DNA of 64,000 nt from Rhizophagus clarus (taxonomy: Eukaryota; Glomeromycota; Glomeromycetes; Glomerales; Glomeraceae), in the NCBI GenBank assembly GCA_015698045.1, contig BLAL01000160.1:1426001-1490000 (forward strand), given 5' to 3'. The position numbers and the translations under genes were made by a program. Below, in pieces: positions 12,001 to 22,599 of this stretch (position 1 is the first letter of the stretch; each line of letters starts with the position of its first letter). Under the pieces are notes generated by a model. That model saw only the letters and a list, made by a program, of their open reading frames with translations, made no database searches and was not told the origin of the DNA.

Positions 12001-12379
12001 ATAGTCATCTTATTTTTTTTTGAAAAAAATTTTACACGATTTAAAAACTTTATAATAATATATTTGAGCACCATATTATTAAGTTTATAAATTGAACACA
12101 GAAACCGTATTAAATCAACAATATTTTTAACATTATAAAACAATGGAGTTCAGTAAAGTATTGTCCATTATTATAATAATCTGAGATTACGGTATTAAAA
12201 AAGTACCCGTAAAACTTTATATTGTGTAACTTCAAGAAAAATAGCATGCATAATGTGCCAAACAAATTACGTTATAACAAAATATTTTACATTATGATAA
12301 AAAAAATTTTAATGTTACACTAGCTATTCAGTTTGAAATATACTGTATATAAGGAAAATAAAGTGCAATATAATTTATT
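9061..12379. other. gene-poor stretch with scattered decayed coding-like pieces
   Basis: No intact gene is supported. A 71-residue minus-strand frame at 10254-10469 lacks an ATG, and its plausible upstream continuation (to about 10540) is in another frame with a stop, so it looks like old coding sequence. A 26-codon plus-strand frame starting ATGAGTACTTTTAATGCC near 11009 and a Lys/Arg-rich minus-strand stretch near 11250-11440 also look like remnants. A 20-bp palindrome lies at 9487-9506. Confidence 0.4.
9487..9506. repeat. 20-bp perfect palindrome
   Basis: ATCGATTATCGATAATCGAT is its own reverse complement over all 20 bases. It sits in gene-free DNA with no nearby repeat copies. It could be a protein-binding site or the centre of an eroded inverted repeat. 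Confidence 0.6.
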
Positions 12380-12601
12380 TTAATAGAAGTAAGAACCGTT
12401 AAAAAATTGATTCCATAATGGATCCGAGATTGATTGTTGAGGAAGATTTATAATTCGATTCTCATTATCTTCGTTACTGATATGTACGGCATTATATATT
12501 CTATCTGCATTTTGTCGTCTTTCAACCTGGTTTTGTTCAACTGTTCGTGCTTCTTCAAATTCATTAATTTTCGAGGGAGTATTTATTTGTTTTGAAGACA
12601 T
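12380..12601 (-). CDS. hypothetical 73-residue hydrophilic protein
   Basis: Single-exon frame of 73 codons starting MSSKQINTPSK, rich in Asn, Gln, Glu and Arg, with no membrane segment. The middle is helical and charged (EFEEARTVEQNQVERRQNADR), possibly a short coiled coil. Support comes from context. The ATG is preceded by AATAATA, then a pyrimidine-rich leader, and a TATA-like box lies about 85-94 bases upstream. That arrangement resembles the better-supported genes in this window. No family recognised; it could also be the first exon of a longer gene. Confidence 0.45.
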   Translation of the reverse strand: MSSKQINTPSKINEFEEARTVEQNQVERRQNADRIYNAVHISNEDNENRIINLPQQSISDPLWNQFFNGSYFY

Positions 12602-12685
12602 TATTATTGGTGTGATGAGGGAGTGTTTTTTTTTTTTTATATTTTATTTGAATAAGTAAGGGAGAAAGAAGGTTCAATTGGATGT

Positions 12686-12695
12686 GTTTATATAC
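12686..12695 (-). promoter_or_regulatory. TATA-like box for the 73-residue gene
   Basis: On the minus strand this reads GTATATAAAC, followed by a C/T-rich stretch (CTTCTTTCTCCC) and then the ATG at 12601. Assignment rests on position and composition only. Confidence 0.35.
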
Positions 12696-14716
12696 AAAAA
12701 TATTTTCCTATCAAACGCAGCTGTTTAAAATTAAAGACTGCAACCGCATAACCAACATTTTGCTGAATAATCCTTATGAATCAGTGAATGCGTCTCTAAT
12801 AAGCGCATAGAATCATATAATTGAACTGATCACAATCGATAACGACTTTTTAATTTAGATTCTCATTTTGCTGCCATTATCTCAATGAATAAAAATATTT
12901 CGAAAGTTTACGATAAAATTATTTGTGTATCTACCCACAATTATATCCGCAACATCTCCATTCACACATTCCATTTTGCACTAACAAAAATCTACATTAT
13001 TTCACATAAAAAAAAAATAATTTTTTTTCTCTAATTATTCTAAATAATCTGCCTGCAATGTACCTTTTTAGTAATTATCAGCTGTATATAAAATATTAAC
13101 ATTGATAAGGTTTGATAACGAAGATAAAGAAGTTGAGATCTGGTTTAATATCCAGTTTATTATATTATTCAAAAGATAATGCTTATTATATTCCGAAATA
13201 TTCCCGATGAATTCGCCCCGGTACATTATCAGAACTATAACATTGTAATAAATAAAGGTCGTAGTATTCTAAATAAGGATGAACTTTTTGTTCGAGAATT
13301 AGAAAATCGAGCCTAAATTTCGAACTTCATTGTATTAGAGGTTTATCCCATTGGTCGTGTAACCTTCCAAAAAGATTTTTGTTTACAATGAATTTTTTCG
13401 CAAATACTTTTTTTTTTTGATTTATCCTGATAAGAATTATCATGATAATTAAATAAATATTCATGTAAATTCGAAATAGGTATATCTTTATTAAGAACAT
13501 CATTATTTTTAAATACTTGTTCTGAATCGTAACTATTTAAAGACAATTCATTTTTTTTGAATATCACAAAATTCACGGGTTCCTTGATTTAAGATAATGC
13601 TCAAAATATGTAACACATTATTTGTTCCACAAATTAACCTCTTTGTTTGTCTTTCCATAATAGTCCTTATAGTGTTGATTTCACATTGTCACATAACAAT
13701 TTATCATTCGCTTAACAAATGAAATATTTTTAGCATTTAAAAGTCCAAAGATTAATGAATCAATAAAAAAACTTCTTTATAAAAGATGTTCGCACGCCCA
13801 AAATTTCCTCAAAAAGATTACAAGAAGAAAAAAATCTTTTGTTTATCTTGTGATCGATAAAGCTACCTGCGCCTTGCGATCTTTTGATAAAGTGCGTCAT
13901 AACTTTTATACGTTATGCTCCTTTGTTTTTATTATCTGGCTTGTTTAAGATTTTATAATAAAAAGTTGATTAAAATATCCAAATCTTTGCAGGGACCGAG
14001 CATAACCCTATTTTACTTTTGGCAGCTACGGAAAAAATTTCGTTCCGTAAAGGAAACCAGCTCCATGGCGTTATTTCATTATTTTTTTGGAATAACAATA
14101 AATAAACAATTTAATTTTAAAAATAAATTAAATAAATTATAAATATCGCATGAAAATGCAAAATTCTACGTAAAAATGCAAACTTGAAAATTAAGTTATG
14201 ATATTGCGATAAGATAAGCGAAGATATATATGGTAATAATATATATAAATTTAATAGGCAATATTTTCAATGCAAAAATAGTAGTGTAACGAAAGTCCCA
14301 ACTTAATTACTTATATAACAATGAAAAGGAAGCCTGGTTCACAATTTGAAGGTAATGAATCTATAAAAAGTATTACAAGTATAGTAAAATTACTTATGTT
14401 GTGTTCCGAAAATCACAATCATAATAATTAATTAAACCTTCATTCATTTTACAATGCATTATAAATTGCTATTAAAAAAGAAATCTAGATAAGTGATAAT
14501 AATTTAATCATATCGGACCCTATAACAAAATTTCATCAGTACATAAGTAGCTCGGTAGCTATTAACATTAAACACTAAAAAGCTTATCTGCAATGCTTCT
14601 CTGCAAATATTTTCATAGCCAAAGTTGATGACGTAATACTGACGTAATATTGCATCATGTGAGTGATTGATTTCCTTTTAAATTCGTATTTGCCCGATTA
14701 GTACGTTCTTTAGCCC

Positions 14717-14786
14717 TGTACAGCATGCTGTACAACATACTAACTTGACCCCTGTATGTAATACAATATATACTCCTGGGGTCAAG
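14717..14786. repeat. 18-bp perfect palindrome next to a 9-bp-arm hairpin
   Basis: TGTACAGCATGCTGTACA (14717-14734) is a perfect palindrome. Ten bases later CTTGACCCC (14744-14752) is complemented by GGGGTCAAG (14778-14786) around a 25-base spacer. The TGACCCCTGTAT word also occurs in the terminal repeat of the element at 38951-39186, so this could be an eroded miniature transposon. It lies 160-230 bases upstream of the next gene. Confidence 0.45.
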
Positions 14787-14945
14787 ATTCAGGGAAGCAC
14801 CTGATGGATCGCATTGACATACACGTGTTTTGAATCATTGTCTTGTCACATTACTGTACGCGTAATTGTTGACGCCACCTTCTTTTCAACTACAGTACAT
14901 GATAAGAAAAAATTTTGACTTCTATTATACATTATTATTGAAATC

Positions 14946-15674
14946 ATGTTTCAAACTTTCAAGAATTTATTAAAATCTATTGATTATATTTCATTGATAG
15001 TCCGACATCAAAATCAACCATCACGTACAGTTTCTCGTTTATATAATTCCAAAGTAATTACACTACCAGGAATTAATGATGAAAAATTACGTTGCTCAAT
15101 TATTGAATATATTAATATGAAAATTCATAATAATTTTAATGAAAATAATAAAAATTATGAATTTTATCGTTTTTATGGTGATAGAGCGTATAATTATTTC
15201 GTGATGAGAGAATTAAATTTAAAATTTCCTGATACAACTAATGAGAATTTTATGAAAATTCTTGATACATTAGTATCAAGAAATTTTTTGTCTAAAGTAG
15301 TAAAAGATTTCAAGTTAGTTGAAATGTTACCTGATGTTTCTAATATGAATAATGATAATAATGATTTTGATGAAATATTGGAGATTTACTATTCAGGGAT
15401 GTTATTTAATGGGATGGAAGAAGAGATGAAGAAATTTACTTCGGATGTAATAGATTATTATTTTGCAAAGAACGAAAATAAATTCACCATTGCAGAAAAT
15501 GATGATGGAATTGTCAAGGAAAATATTACAAATAAAATTGGTGAAGAAGCTAAAAAGAATAAAAAAGAAATGCCAAAAGAAGATAAAAAGTACAAGAAAA
15601 AATCTAGTAAAAATTACGAATCTGGTATTAAAAACAAGAAATTAAGAAGAAGAAATTTATTAACGGATAACTAA
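14946..15674 (+). CDS. RNase III-like domain protein with altered active site
   Basis: Intronless, 242 residues. About residues 70-150 fit the RNase III fold. YEFYRFYGDRAYNYFVMREL matches the signature ERLEFLGDAVLxLxVSxxL. Next come LKFPDTTNENFMKILDTLVSRNFLSKVVKDFKL (the FPxxxEGxLTxxRAxLVSNxxLA helix) and DEILEIYYSGMLFNGMEEEM (the DVFEAxxGAIYLDGG helix). Of the usual acidic residues, the first Glu, the Asp of GD and the Glu of the last motif appear kept. The Glu of LEFLGD is replaced by Arg, so cleavage activity is doubtful. No double-stranded RNA-binding domain follows; instead there is a Lys-rich tail (about residues 195-238) that could be a nuclear signal. The N-terminus is basic and could be mitochondrial. 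The closest roles would be a small ribonuclease or a mitochondrial ribosomal-type RNase III fold protein. Confidence 0.65.
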   Translation: MFQTFKNLLKSIDYISLIVRHQNQPSRTVSRLYNSKVITLPGINDEKLRCSIIEYINMKIHNNFNENNKNYEFYRFYGDRAYNYFVMRELNLKFPDTTNENFMKILDTLVSRNFLSKVVKDFKLVEMLPDVSNMNNDNNDFDEILEIYYSGMLFNGMEEEMKKFTSDVIDYYFAKNENKFTIAENDDGIVKENITNKIGEEAKKNKKEMPKEDKKYKKKSSKNYESGIKNKKLRRRNLLTDN

Positions 15675-15894
15675 ATATCTTATCAGTGTTTTCTGAATAA
15701 AGTATAATTTTGAAGATGGGTTTTGACATTTTTTTTTTTTTTTTTTTCTTTGAGCAAGGGTGTAACTGAAGTCAGCCAATCATGCCTGGTCACCCAGTTT
15801 AAAAATATTTGTTCTTATTGATTAAATCCAGATCATTATGCTGAAAATTACTAATTAAATCTCGTAACACAAAGTCAATGTTGTGCACTTTAGG

Positions 15895-16197
15895 TTAGTT
15901 ATTCGGTTTGTCAATTTTAGGAAACAGTACATGTTTTAAAAAGTTTTTTAAAAGTTCGGATGTTCCATCAGCATATCTTGATACTGTATCTGCAAAGAAA
16001 TAACATATATACTGGTTGTTAATTGTTATACTATACGTGCTGCGTGAAAATACGTCATTACGTTGTACGAATTTTGCATCAATTAATTTACAAACTAGAC
16101 ATCTTACTTTATTATAAATTTTCTTGAAACTCTCATTATTAGGCTTATAAAGTAACAAAAATGAGAATAATCTATAACCATTTCTTCTTAACTTCAT
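15895..16197 (-). CDS. hypothetical 100-residue protein
   Basis: Frame of 100 codons starting with ATG (MKLRRNGYRLFSFLLLYKPN). It contains two cysteines spaced CLVC, a stretch of Ser/Thr/Tyr-rich strands, and a helical C-terminal part (GTSELLKNFLKHVLF). The composition is balanced and protein-like rather than low complexity. It lies downstream, on the same strand, of the decayed gene at 16385-17645 and could be a separate small gene or a terminal exon of that locus. No family recognised. Confidence 0.35.
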   Translation of the reverse strand: MKLRRNGYRLFSFLLLYKPNNESFKKIYNKVRCLVCKLIDAKFVQRNDVFSRSTYSITINNQYICYFFADTVSRYADGTSELLKNFLKHVLFPKIDKPNN

Positions 16198-16384
16198 TCA
16201 CTTTTCATACTGACTCTCCACCACACATTACACCCGTGAATACACAAGTGGTGAAACGACCCGTTGCTTTTAAATGCTACATTGCTTCTTGGTTTCTAAT
16301 TATTTAACGCAACTTATCGCTGTTGTTGTTTTAAGAAGAAGTTGCGTGGAATTATCAAAAGAATTATTACTTTTCTCTGGGTCT

Positions 16385-17645
16385 CTAATGGAAGTGAGTA
16401 TTTTTAGGTTTCAACTTATTATCTATATAAGAATATACACTTAAATCATATGGAACAAACTTGATGAATTTAACATCACACTTTCGTTCAATTATAGTTC
16501 CTCGTACAACTTGACCATCTTGCATATGTGGGTATTCTAATAAAAATAAAAAATAATTGATTTTTAATTTTTGCATTAAAAAATTAATTATTAATAATTT
16601 AGTTATTACCACAAAGTTTTGTTCTTGAAGAATACGGAATCAAAGTAGAACATTGTTGATTTGAATTATCATTTCCATCAATCTAATTAAAGTCTAATTA
16701 ATATTTATTATAATTTAAAATTGATATTATAATTAACAAATACAAACATTTCGTCTTTGAAAAAGGTCTCTCAATAATTCTAAATCAATATCTTCTGGAA
16801 CTTTAGTGTAACAATGAAATTTTTCTCCCCTTTTCCATTTATCACATCCAATAATATATTCTTCACTTATGTTTTTAATAATTCTTCTTAATTTTGCATT
16901 ACCATTACAAATCTTATCATCACTAACTTTACACCTGCATGTTATTGATTGAGTGGCAAGATAAAATCTAAATTTATTTAAAATTATTAATAATATAGAA
17001 TAATAAAATAAATTTAAAAGAAATTAGAAAACTTACATATAAGTTTTAATTTTTTTACTGTTTCTATCTTAATGCTGATTTAATTTAACAAAATCTGCTG
17101 CACATTGAAAATTTCTGGATCGGCATGGTACAGTGCTTAATTTACGTACATCTTTTTTTACCGGTACACCAAAAAAAAGTACAATCCTGAATTGATCCAG
17201 CACCACCACTTCCATTAGTAGAATATCGAATAATAAAGAAATTTTAGATAATCAATAAAACTTACACAAAATGATTTTAATAAACAATTATTTACATCAT
17301 TGAAACAAGCCATTGGATGTGGCCAGTCCGAGATGTTAAAAATTGTTGCCACTCCTTGAGGTGAAGTCTTCGGATATTCAACTGGAAAAGCTGAGTGAAT
17401 AACTTCTGTAACTGAGAGAAATTTTGTAAAAAAAGATACTTGTTCAATTTCATCATCATCATTGAAGCTCTAAAAATTTCAAATAGTTATTAAAACATGC
17501 ATGCATTATTTTATTAAAAGTTTATAAGTAATATTAAAATTTTTTATTTAATATTAGATAACCTGTTCGTCTAAAACTTCAGAAGGATCACTCTCTGTTA
17601 TAGTTTCATCTTCGGATATAAAGGATCATATTATCTATTGTTGAC
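16385..17645 (-). pseudogene. decayed multi-exon Cys-rich gene (repeat family)
   Basis: On the minus strand a chain of exon-like pieces can be read from about 17645 to 16385. In order: an acidic start, a piece ending SDWPHPMACFNDV with a GTAAGT donor, a piece with GSIQDC, then KKDVRKLSTVPCRSRNFQCA. A GTAAGT...TTTAG intron (about 17036-16969) follows, then ATQSITCRCKVSDDKICNG and EEYIIGCDKWKRGEKFHCY, and a last piece with PHMQDGQVVRGTIIERKC. At least three frame breaks are needed: near the start (about 17618), in the T-run near 17170, and near 17063. The protein stops soon after the last motif. From memory the final motif belongs to a large, often transposon-associated family in Rhizophagus; that identification is recall, not a search. 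Confidence 0.5.
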
Positions 17646-17649
17646 ATAT

Positions 17650-18520
17650 TATAAACGTGTTTTTTTTTTAAAAAAAAAGGACAGATTTAAAAGAGAAAAG
17701 TAGATATAATAGACGCGTTATTAACAAATGTTTATTCTGTTTATTAATGTATCACAGTCTTACATACATGTATAGAAATAAACTAAACCATACATACCCT
17801 ACGCTACATACAACTAATACAAGCCATACACTACATGTTTACTATATTACCTCACCTAAACTATCTAAACTATCTATACTAGCACAATATCCCAACATTA
17901 ACTCTAATCCGATTTCATTTGCTCCAACATCGATATTCTGGATAGAATAAAATGGTCGTCAGTTATGCATAGAAACTGCAGAGTCGGAAATAAATTATAA
18001 ATTAATAATATTGACCTGATAAAACTCACCGAAGATTTATGTTCGCCTAGTAAGGTCCTCGAAATTTCTGAACAAAAAAAAAATAGATATTAACTTTACA
18101 AGTTATGAATCACACACTCCCTTGCAAATGCACAGTCACAGCCGAAAAAATATATTTCATTCATACCTTACTTGCGAAGTGTTTTGTTCGGACTTTAATA
18201 ATTTTTTCAACACTTCTTAAACTGGTTTCTTTTTGCTCGGAGAAAATAGCACGACGGCTTGGGGAAAAAAGTGAAAATCTTACGTCAGAACGTTATTGCG
18301 CTTTATTAGTCAAATACGGTCAATCGTACGTCCACTTGTACGACCTAAAAATTAGATCAACTTTTTTTTAATAAATACCCCGAGAATTCGTCGGGGAATT
18401 AAAATCAAATGAGTAATGATAAAACCGTATTAATCAAATTTCTTCACTTTTTTTGCTATGCGTCATCAATCAAGAGTTTATCAGAGTCTATTAATTATTA
18501 GTCACGATGTATTCAAAAAA
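17650..18520. other. gene-free stretch upstream of the CRN gene
   Basis: Two short plus-strand frames (17747-17950, 18105-18371) have no recognisable product. One is mostly a TACATAC-rich low-complexity run. I see no supported gene here. Confidence 0.45.
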
Positions 18521-18534
18521 GTATATATATATAC
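18521..18534 (+). promoter_or_regulatory. TATA box of the CRN gene
   Basis: GTATATATATATAC lies 90-100 bases before the CRN start codon at 18623. A C/T-rich leader follows (CTTTCTTAATCTTTCACAACC), as expected for a fungal core promoter. Confidence 0.5.
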
Positions 18535-18622
18535 ACCCTCAAACTTTCTTAATCTTTCACAACCTTTCTTTCATTCAAATTAAAATTTGTTCTTATCACT
18601 TTTTAAAAGAAATATCACCAGA

Positions 18623-21600
18623 ATGGTTCTTTCGTTAAACTGTATTATTCTAGGCGACACTACTACATTCACGATTACTCTTGGCGAGGAAATCACTATG
18701 GATGGTATGCAATATGATGTTAAACAATTCAGAATTTCAAACCTCAAGGAGTATATCTTGTCAAGGAAAAAAGAAAGTATACTTAGTGGTATTAAAGATC
18801 CTGATTATTTGGTCCTTTGGAAGATTGATATCAGTAAGGACAAGCTCGAAGGTGTTTACACTACAGAGCACATAAAGGATAAGCTTGATGGCAAGAAGAT
18901 GGAAGAGGAGGATTTTATTCCTGAATATTTAATGTTAATCAACGCCCTGACAAGAACATTCATATTATCGTAGTCCGACCCGCTGGTAAGTGTATTCCAA
19001 CGTTTTACCTCTCGAACCTCTCGAACAAGAAATTTGCAGTAACAAATATCAATTACAAGGTATATTATCTTTTTTCCGTAATTAGCTAAAAGATTTCTTG
19101 ATGATAATATTCATTTTATTACCATTCACAAATAACTTTTCAGTGACGCTTTCCGAACCTAATGAAATATTCGAAAACTTTCTCAAAAGCGATCACGGAC
19201 AATTCCTTAACAAGTTCCTAAAAAATAATGATGCATTGCCATCATATGATTCAGGAATGTCATCTCTTAAAACAAGTGTACCTGCTACTTCTTCGGGTGA
19301 TCGTCCTTCGCTCTTACTACATAATCTCCCCGGAGATGATCATAAACATAAGCCAATTACCTGGATTTTAGAGGTTCAGTCTGCAATTGCAAAAGCAAAA
19401 GCAAAGAACAATATATTAATTTTTTTAGGAACATCTGGATGCGGGAAAACAAGGACCTGTTACGAGTTACTCTGTGAGAACTGGGGGCTTTATTTTGTCG
19501 CATCAAAACAAGGGAATGGAGGTTCGGCTGATATTGAGAAAATCAGTAGTGCTTTTAACGAGAGAAAAACACAAGACTTTGAAAAAAACCGTGAAATTAC
19601 AGTAGGAATCACACGCTGTGCAATACTCGCCCGACTTCTTATATTACGCCATTGTATGAAATACGCATCAACATTCAATAAACAGCGTTGGCTCCTAATC
19701 CAAGTTTATCAAAATATCTTTGGAAAGATTTATAGTTATGATGATGATATGTTCCGTGTCCTCATGGTGGACCTCTTCGCTTGCCCACCATCATCTGTAA
19801 CAGCACTCATTAGTGAGATATATATGGAATTTAATAAGGAAACGTTTATCATTGTTCTTGACGAAACTCAAGTCCTCGAAACGGTAGATAAAGGAAAGTT
19901 TAGATCACGAACAAATGAACAAGAGGAGTGTTCACTCTTGTCTCCTATAGTTCAGGCAATGAAAGAACCAGCATTATTGGTTAGCAACAATCGTTGTTTT
20001 ATTCCATGTGGTACTGGGCTTGGAATTCTTTCTCTTGAGGAGGTCCCTAATACGGGAATTTTAAAACCGGAAACTGATATACTTAAATTCACGGAGTTTG
20101 GAGAATGGCAGAACATTGATAATGTGAAGAACTACGTTAGTAAACTAGTGGAATTAACAGATCAGGATTATAACTATCTTTATAATTATTTTCGTGGAAG
20201 GTTTCGCCCAATTGTCACTTGTGTAGAGGATATTATCATGGGTAAATCCGTTAATAATGTTGTTGTTGCAAATTGGAATCGGCTGACGAAATATGAAACC
20301 AGTGGACACTCATTATGTAAACAGTTATCCAGAATCATTGAGAGGGAGCGTGCTAATCATGTGAAGTCAATAAATGTTCTTAATTTGTACAAAAGAGTAA
20401 CGCTTGCCTACTATTATTCTGGATCGCCATTCTTGTTCTCTAATATTGATCAAATATCAATTGTTGAAAGTGGTTTTGGACGTCTCCGGTTTGTAGATCC
20501 GCCAACTAAATCTGATTTAGAGAAAATATGCGATGATGATAATATGACGGAAATCTCAAGTGTGGATACAGAAACAATGCATCCTGCACATGTAGGAACA
20601 AATTCTTTAGTTGCCTATGTTGATGAGCCCTTTGCCATTGCTGCTTTATTCAACTTCTTTAAGAATAATGGGGGATTATCAGAAGAAATTCTTGGAATAA
20701 TGTCTATAGTCAATGACCCAAGTGCATGCGGTACACTATGGCAAACGTACTTACCTAAAGAATTTGAGCAAATGTTTAATGGTAAAGTTGATATTAGAAT
20801 GATACCAATATTTTCTGAGATTGCTAAGAAATATAAATTGCCTGCTTGTTGTATTGGATCACCGAATATTGTCAAATCCTCTAACGAGAGTATTCCACTA
20901 GTTAAAAATGCAACAACATCAGGTTACACATTGAATGAGTTCTTTACTGAATCATCTGAGGAACGCCCAGCATTTTTTATCCCGGATGATCGATGTGGTC
21001 CTGATCTTATCTTTTTTGTTAAGTTCGAAGAAGTAGAAGTTCCAGTCTTTGTTCAGATGAAATTGCGTTATTCAGTTAAAACGATTGCGGGGGCGCTCAG
21101 TACAATTGATCCAGAAATGTTTTACAAGGACAAGAATGGAGTTATATTTAAAAAAGAGTCAAATAAACCTATCCTTGAAAAAATAAAAAAACGATGTGAA
21201 AATGGCTTTATTGGCATATTGGTAGCTTATCCGGCCGATATATCTCAAGAATCATTTGTTACAAACGGTCCAAACGGTAATTATAAATTACGAGCAAGTC
21301 GAGATAAGCTCATTGGCATCATCGATCGGGAAAACGCATCAACGGTTTTTCATGATGGTCATCTTCGATTTCTAGATGCGTTAAAAGACACAATGAAAAG
21401 AAAGAAAGAGGGTGAAGGGCAAAAAACGGGTGAAAAGTTAAAAGACACAACGAGAAGAAGGAAAGAGGAAAAAACTGGTGAAGAGATGGGAGAGGGTAGC
21501 AAATCGGAAAAAAAACAAAAGCTAGTCAAAAAAGACACAATGAAAAGAAAGAAAGAGGGTGAAGGGCAAAAAACGGGTGAAAAGTTAAAAGATACAATGA

Positions 21601-21692
21601 AAAGAAAGAAAGAGGAAAAAACTGGTGAAGAGGTGGGAGAGGGTAGCAAATCGAAAAAAAAACAAAAGCTAACCAAAAAGGTCAAAAAGTAA
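18623..21692 (+). CDS. Crinkler (CRN) family protein with P-loop NTPase and nuclease-like domain, frameshifted in exon 1
   Basis: About 970 residues in two exons (18623-18985 and 19144-21692). The intron 18986-19143 has donor GTAAGT and acceptor TTTCAG. Residues 1-120 are a CRN N-terminal domain: MVLSLNCIILGD, then VLWKIDIS and a terminal HIIVVRP block. A P-loop GTSGCGKT lies near residues 217-224 and a Walker B-like IIVLDETQ near 358-365. Near 740-760, GPDLIFF followed by VFVQMKL resembles a PD-(D/E)xK nuclease core with Gln in the acidic place. This NTPase-plus-nuclease body is known for CRN proteins. The tail is a Lys-rich 49-residue repeat, present twice, probably nuclear-localising. One defect is visible: HIIVVRP is in a different frame from the start, so one base appears to be missing in the T-run at 18928-18930. 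It is either a recent pseudogene or a sequencing error. The rest of the gene is open, which favours recent loss or error. Confidence 0.75.
21384..21677 (+). repeat. 147-bp direct tandem repeat, two copies, in the CRN tail
   Basis: Unit 1 begins at 21384 and unit 2 at 21531, both starting AAAGACACAATGAAAAG. The period of 147 bp is exactly 49 codons, so the frame is kept. The units are nearly identical with a few changes (for example ACGAGAAGAAGG against ATGAAAAGAAAG). Each encodes a Lys/Glu-rich stretch with KRKK-type clusters. Confidence 0.85.
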
Positions 21693-22599
21693 TACCACTC
21701 TGCAAAAATTATTTTTCTCTTTCTCGACTTTTGAAACAAGTGGTAAGTTTTCTAAGATTTGAGTAGAACTTTGTATATAAATCACAAATATAGTCTGCTT
21801 AGGTTAATTAATGTTATTAATCACATTGTTATATACTGTATAATAGAATTGCATACATTGCTTTTAATATAAAAATGGAATTTATTATTACGATTTGTAG
21901 TTTTTTAAACGAAAAATCTTTAGTTTTTCATGGTAAAGTGGCAAGTGAATTGTGTGGCATGCTTTCAAGGGATGGAAGGAAGTCGGATCCTTGCGAGTCC
22001 ATGCGTCATATTATTTCTTTGTTCCTGCTAATTTTTTCTATTGTACTAACCTTCCACTTATATAGGCCAATAAAGGATTGTCAATTGTGATCTTTTCATC
22101 TCATTACAAAAATCTGATCAACGGATCCGCTCAAAATAACGTCATATATGTGCGGGAATAAATTACATGCAATTATTTGTTCCGGAATACATGATGTCTA
22201 ATGTTACTGCACATTTGTTTATTGCATATTCGATTACTACTTTCATATAGGACACGATTTATTTTATCCAAGTGGGACTTTAGGTCTCATTTTTTTTTTT
22301 CAGTGATTCACCATACATCTCTACATGTATATCCCACAATATATAGCCTTTTCGGCCGAATTCTTTATTTAGAGTAAATAAATTACGTGATTCAGTTCGT
22401 AACAGCCCGTCAGCATGGATGACTGACATGTTTGATAACACCTCAAATAAAAAATCACGTGTACGTGAACAATTGTTCACGCCGATCATTTTTGTCAAGA
22501 GAGAATTTTATTAATACATGCAAAAATACAAAGGTAGGAACTGAACCCGCGATACATGATGTCTTTGCTAATATACGTGCGAAGCGCCTTATGGCTGAT
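21693..22599. other. gene-free stretch downstream of the CRN gene
   Basis: Short overlapping frames on both strands (21875-22090 +, 22280-22498 -, 22432-22671 +) show no recognisable product. A minus-strand stretch near 22530-22600 has a tRNA-like GGGTTCAGTTCC word but no clear cloverleaf. Confidence 0.4.

Larger units (their letters stand above)
12602..14945. other. gene-free stretch with two inverted repeats
   Basis: No supported gene. A 77-residue minus-strand frame at 13343-13576 begins with GTG rather than ATG and has no recognisable domain. Two inverted repeats lie together at 14717-14786, immediately upstream of the RNase III-like gene. Confidence 0.45.

Noticed and set aside
13343..13576. 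77-residue minus-strand gene
   Set aside because: The frame begins with GTG, not ATG, has no splice acceptor that I can defend and no recognisable domain.
21359..21739. Minus-strand frame of 126 codons opposite the CRN tail
   Set aside because: Ser/Phe/Pro-rich antisense image of the Lys-rich tandem repeat.
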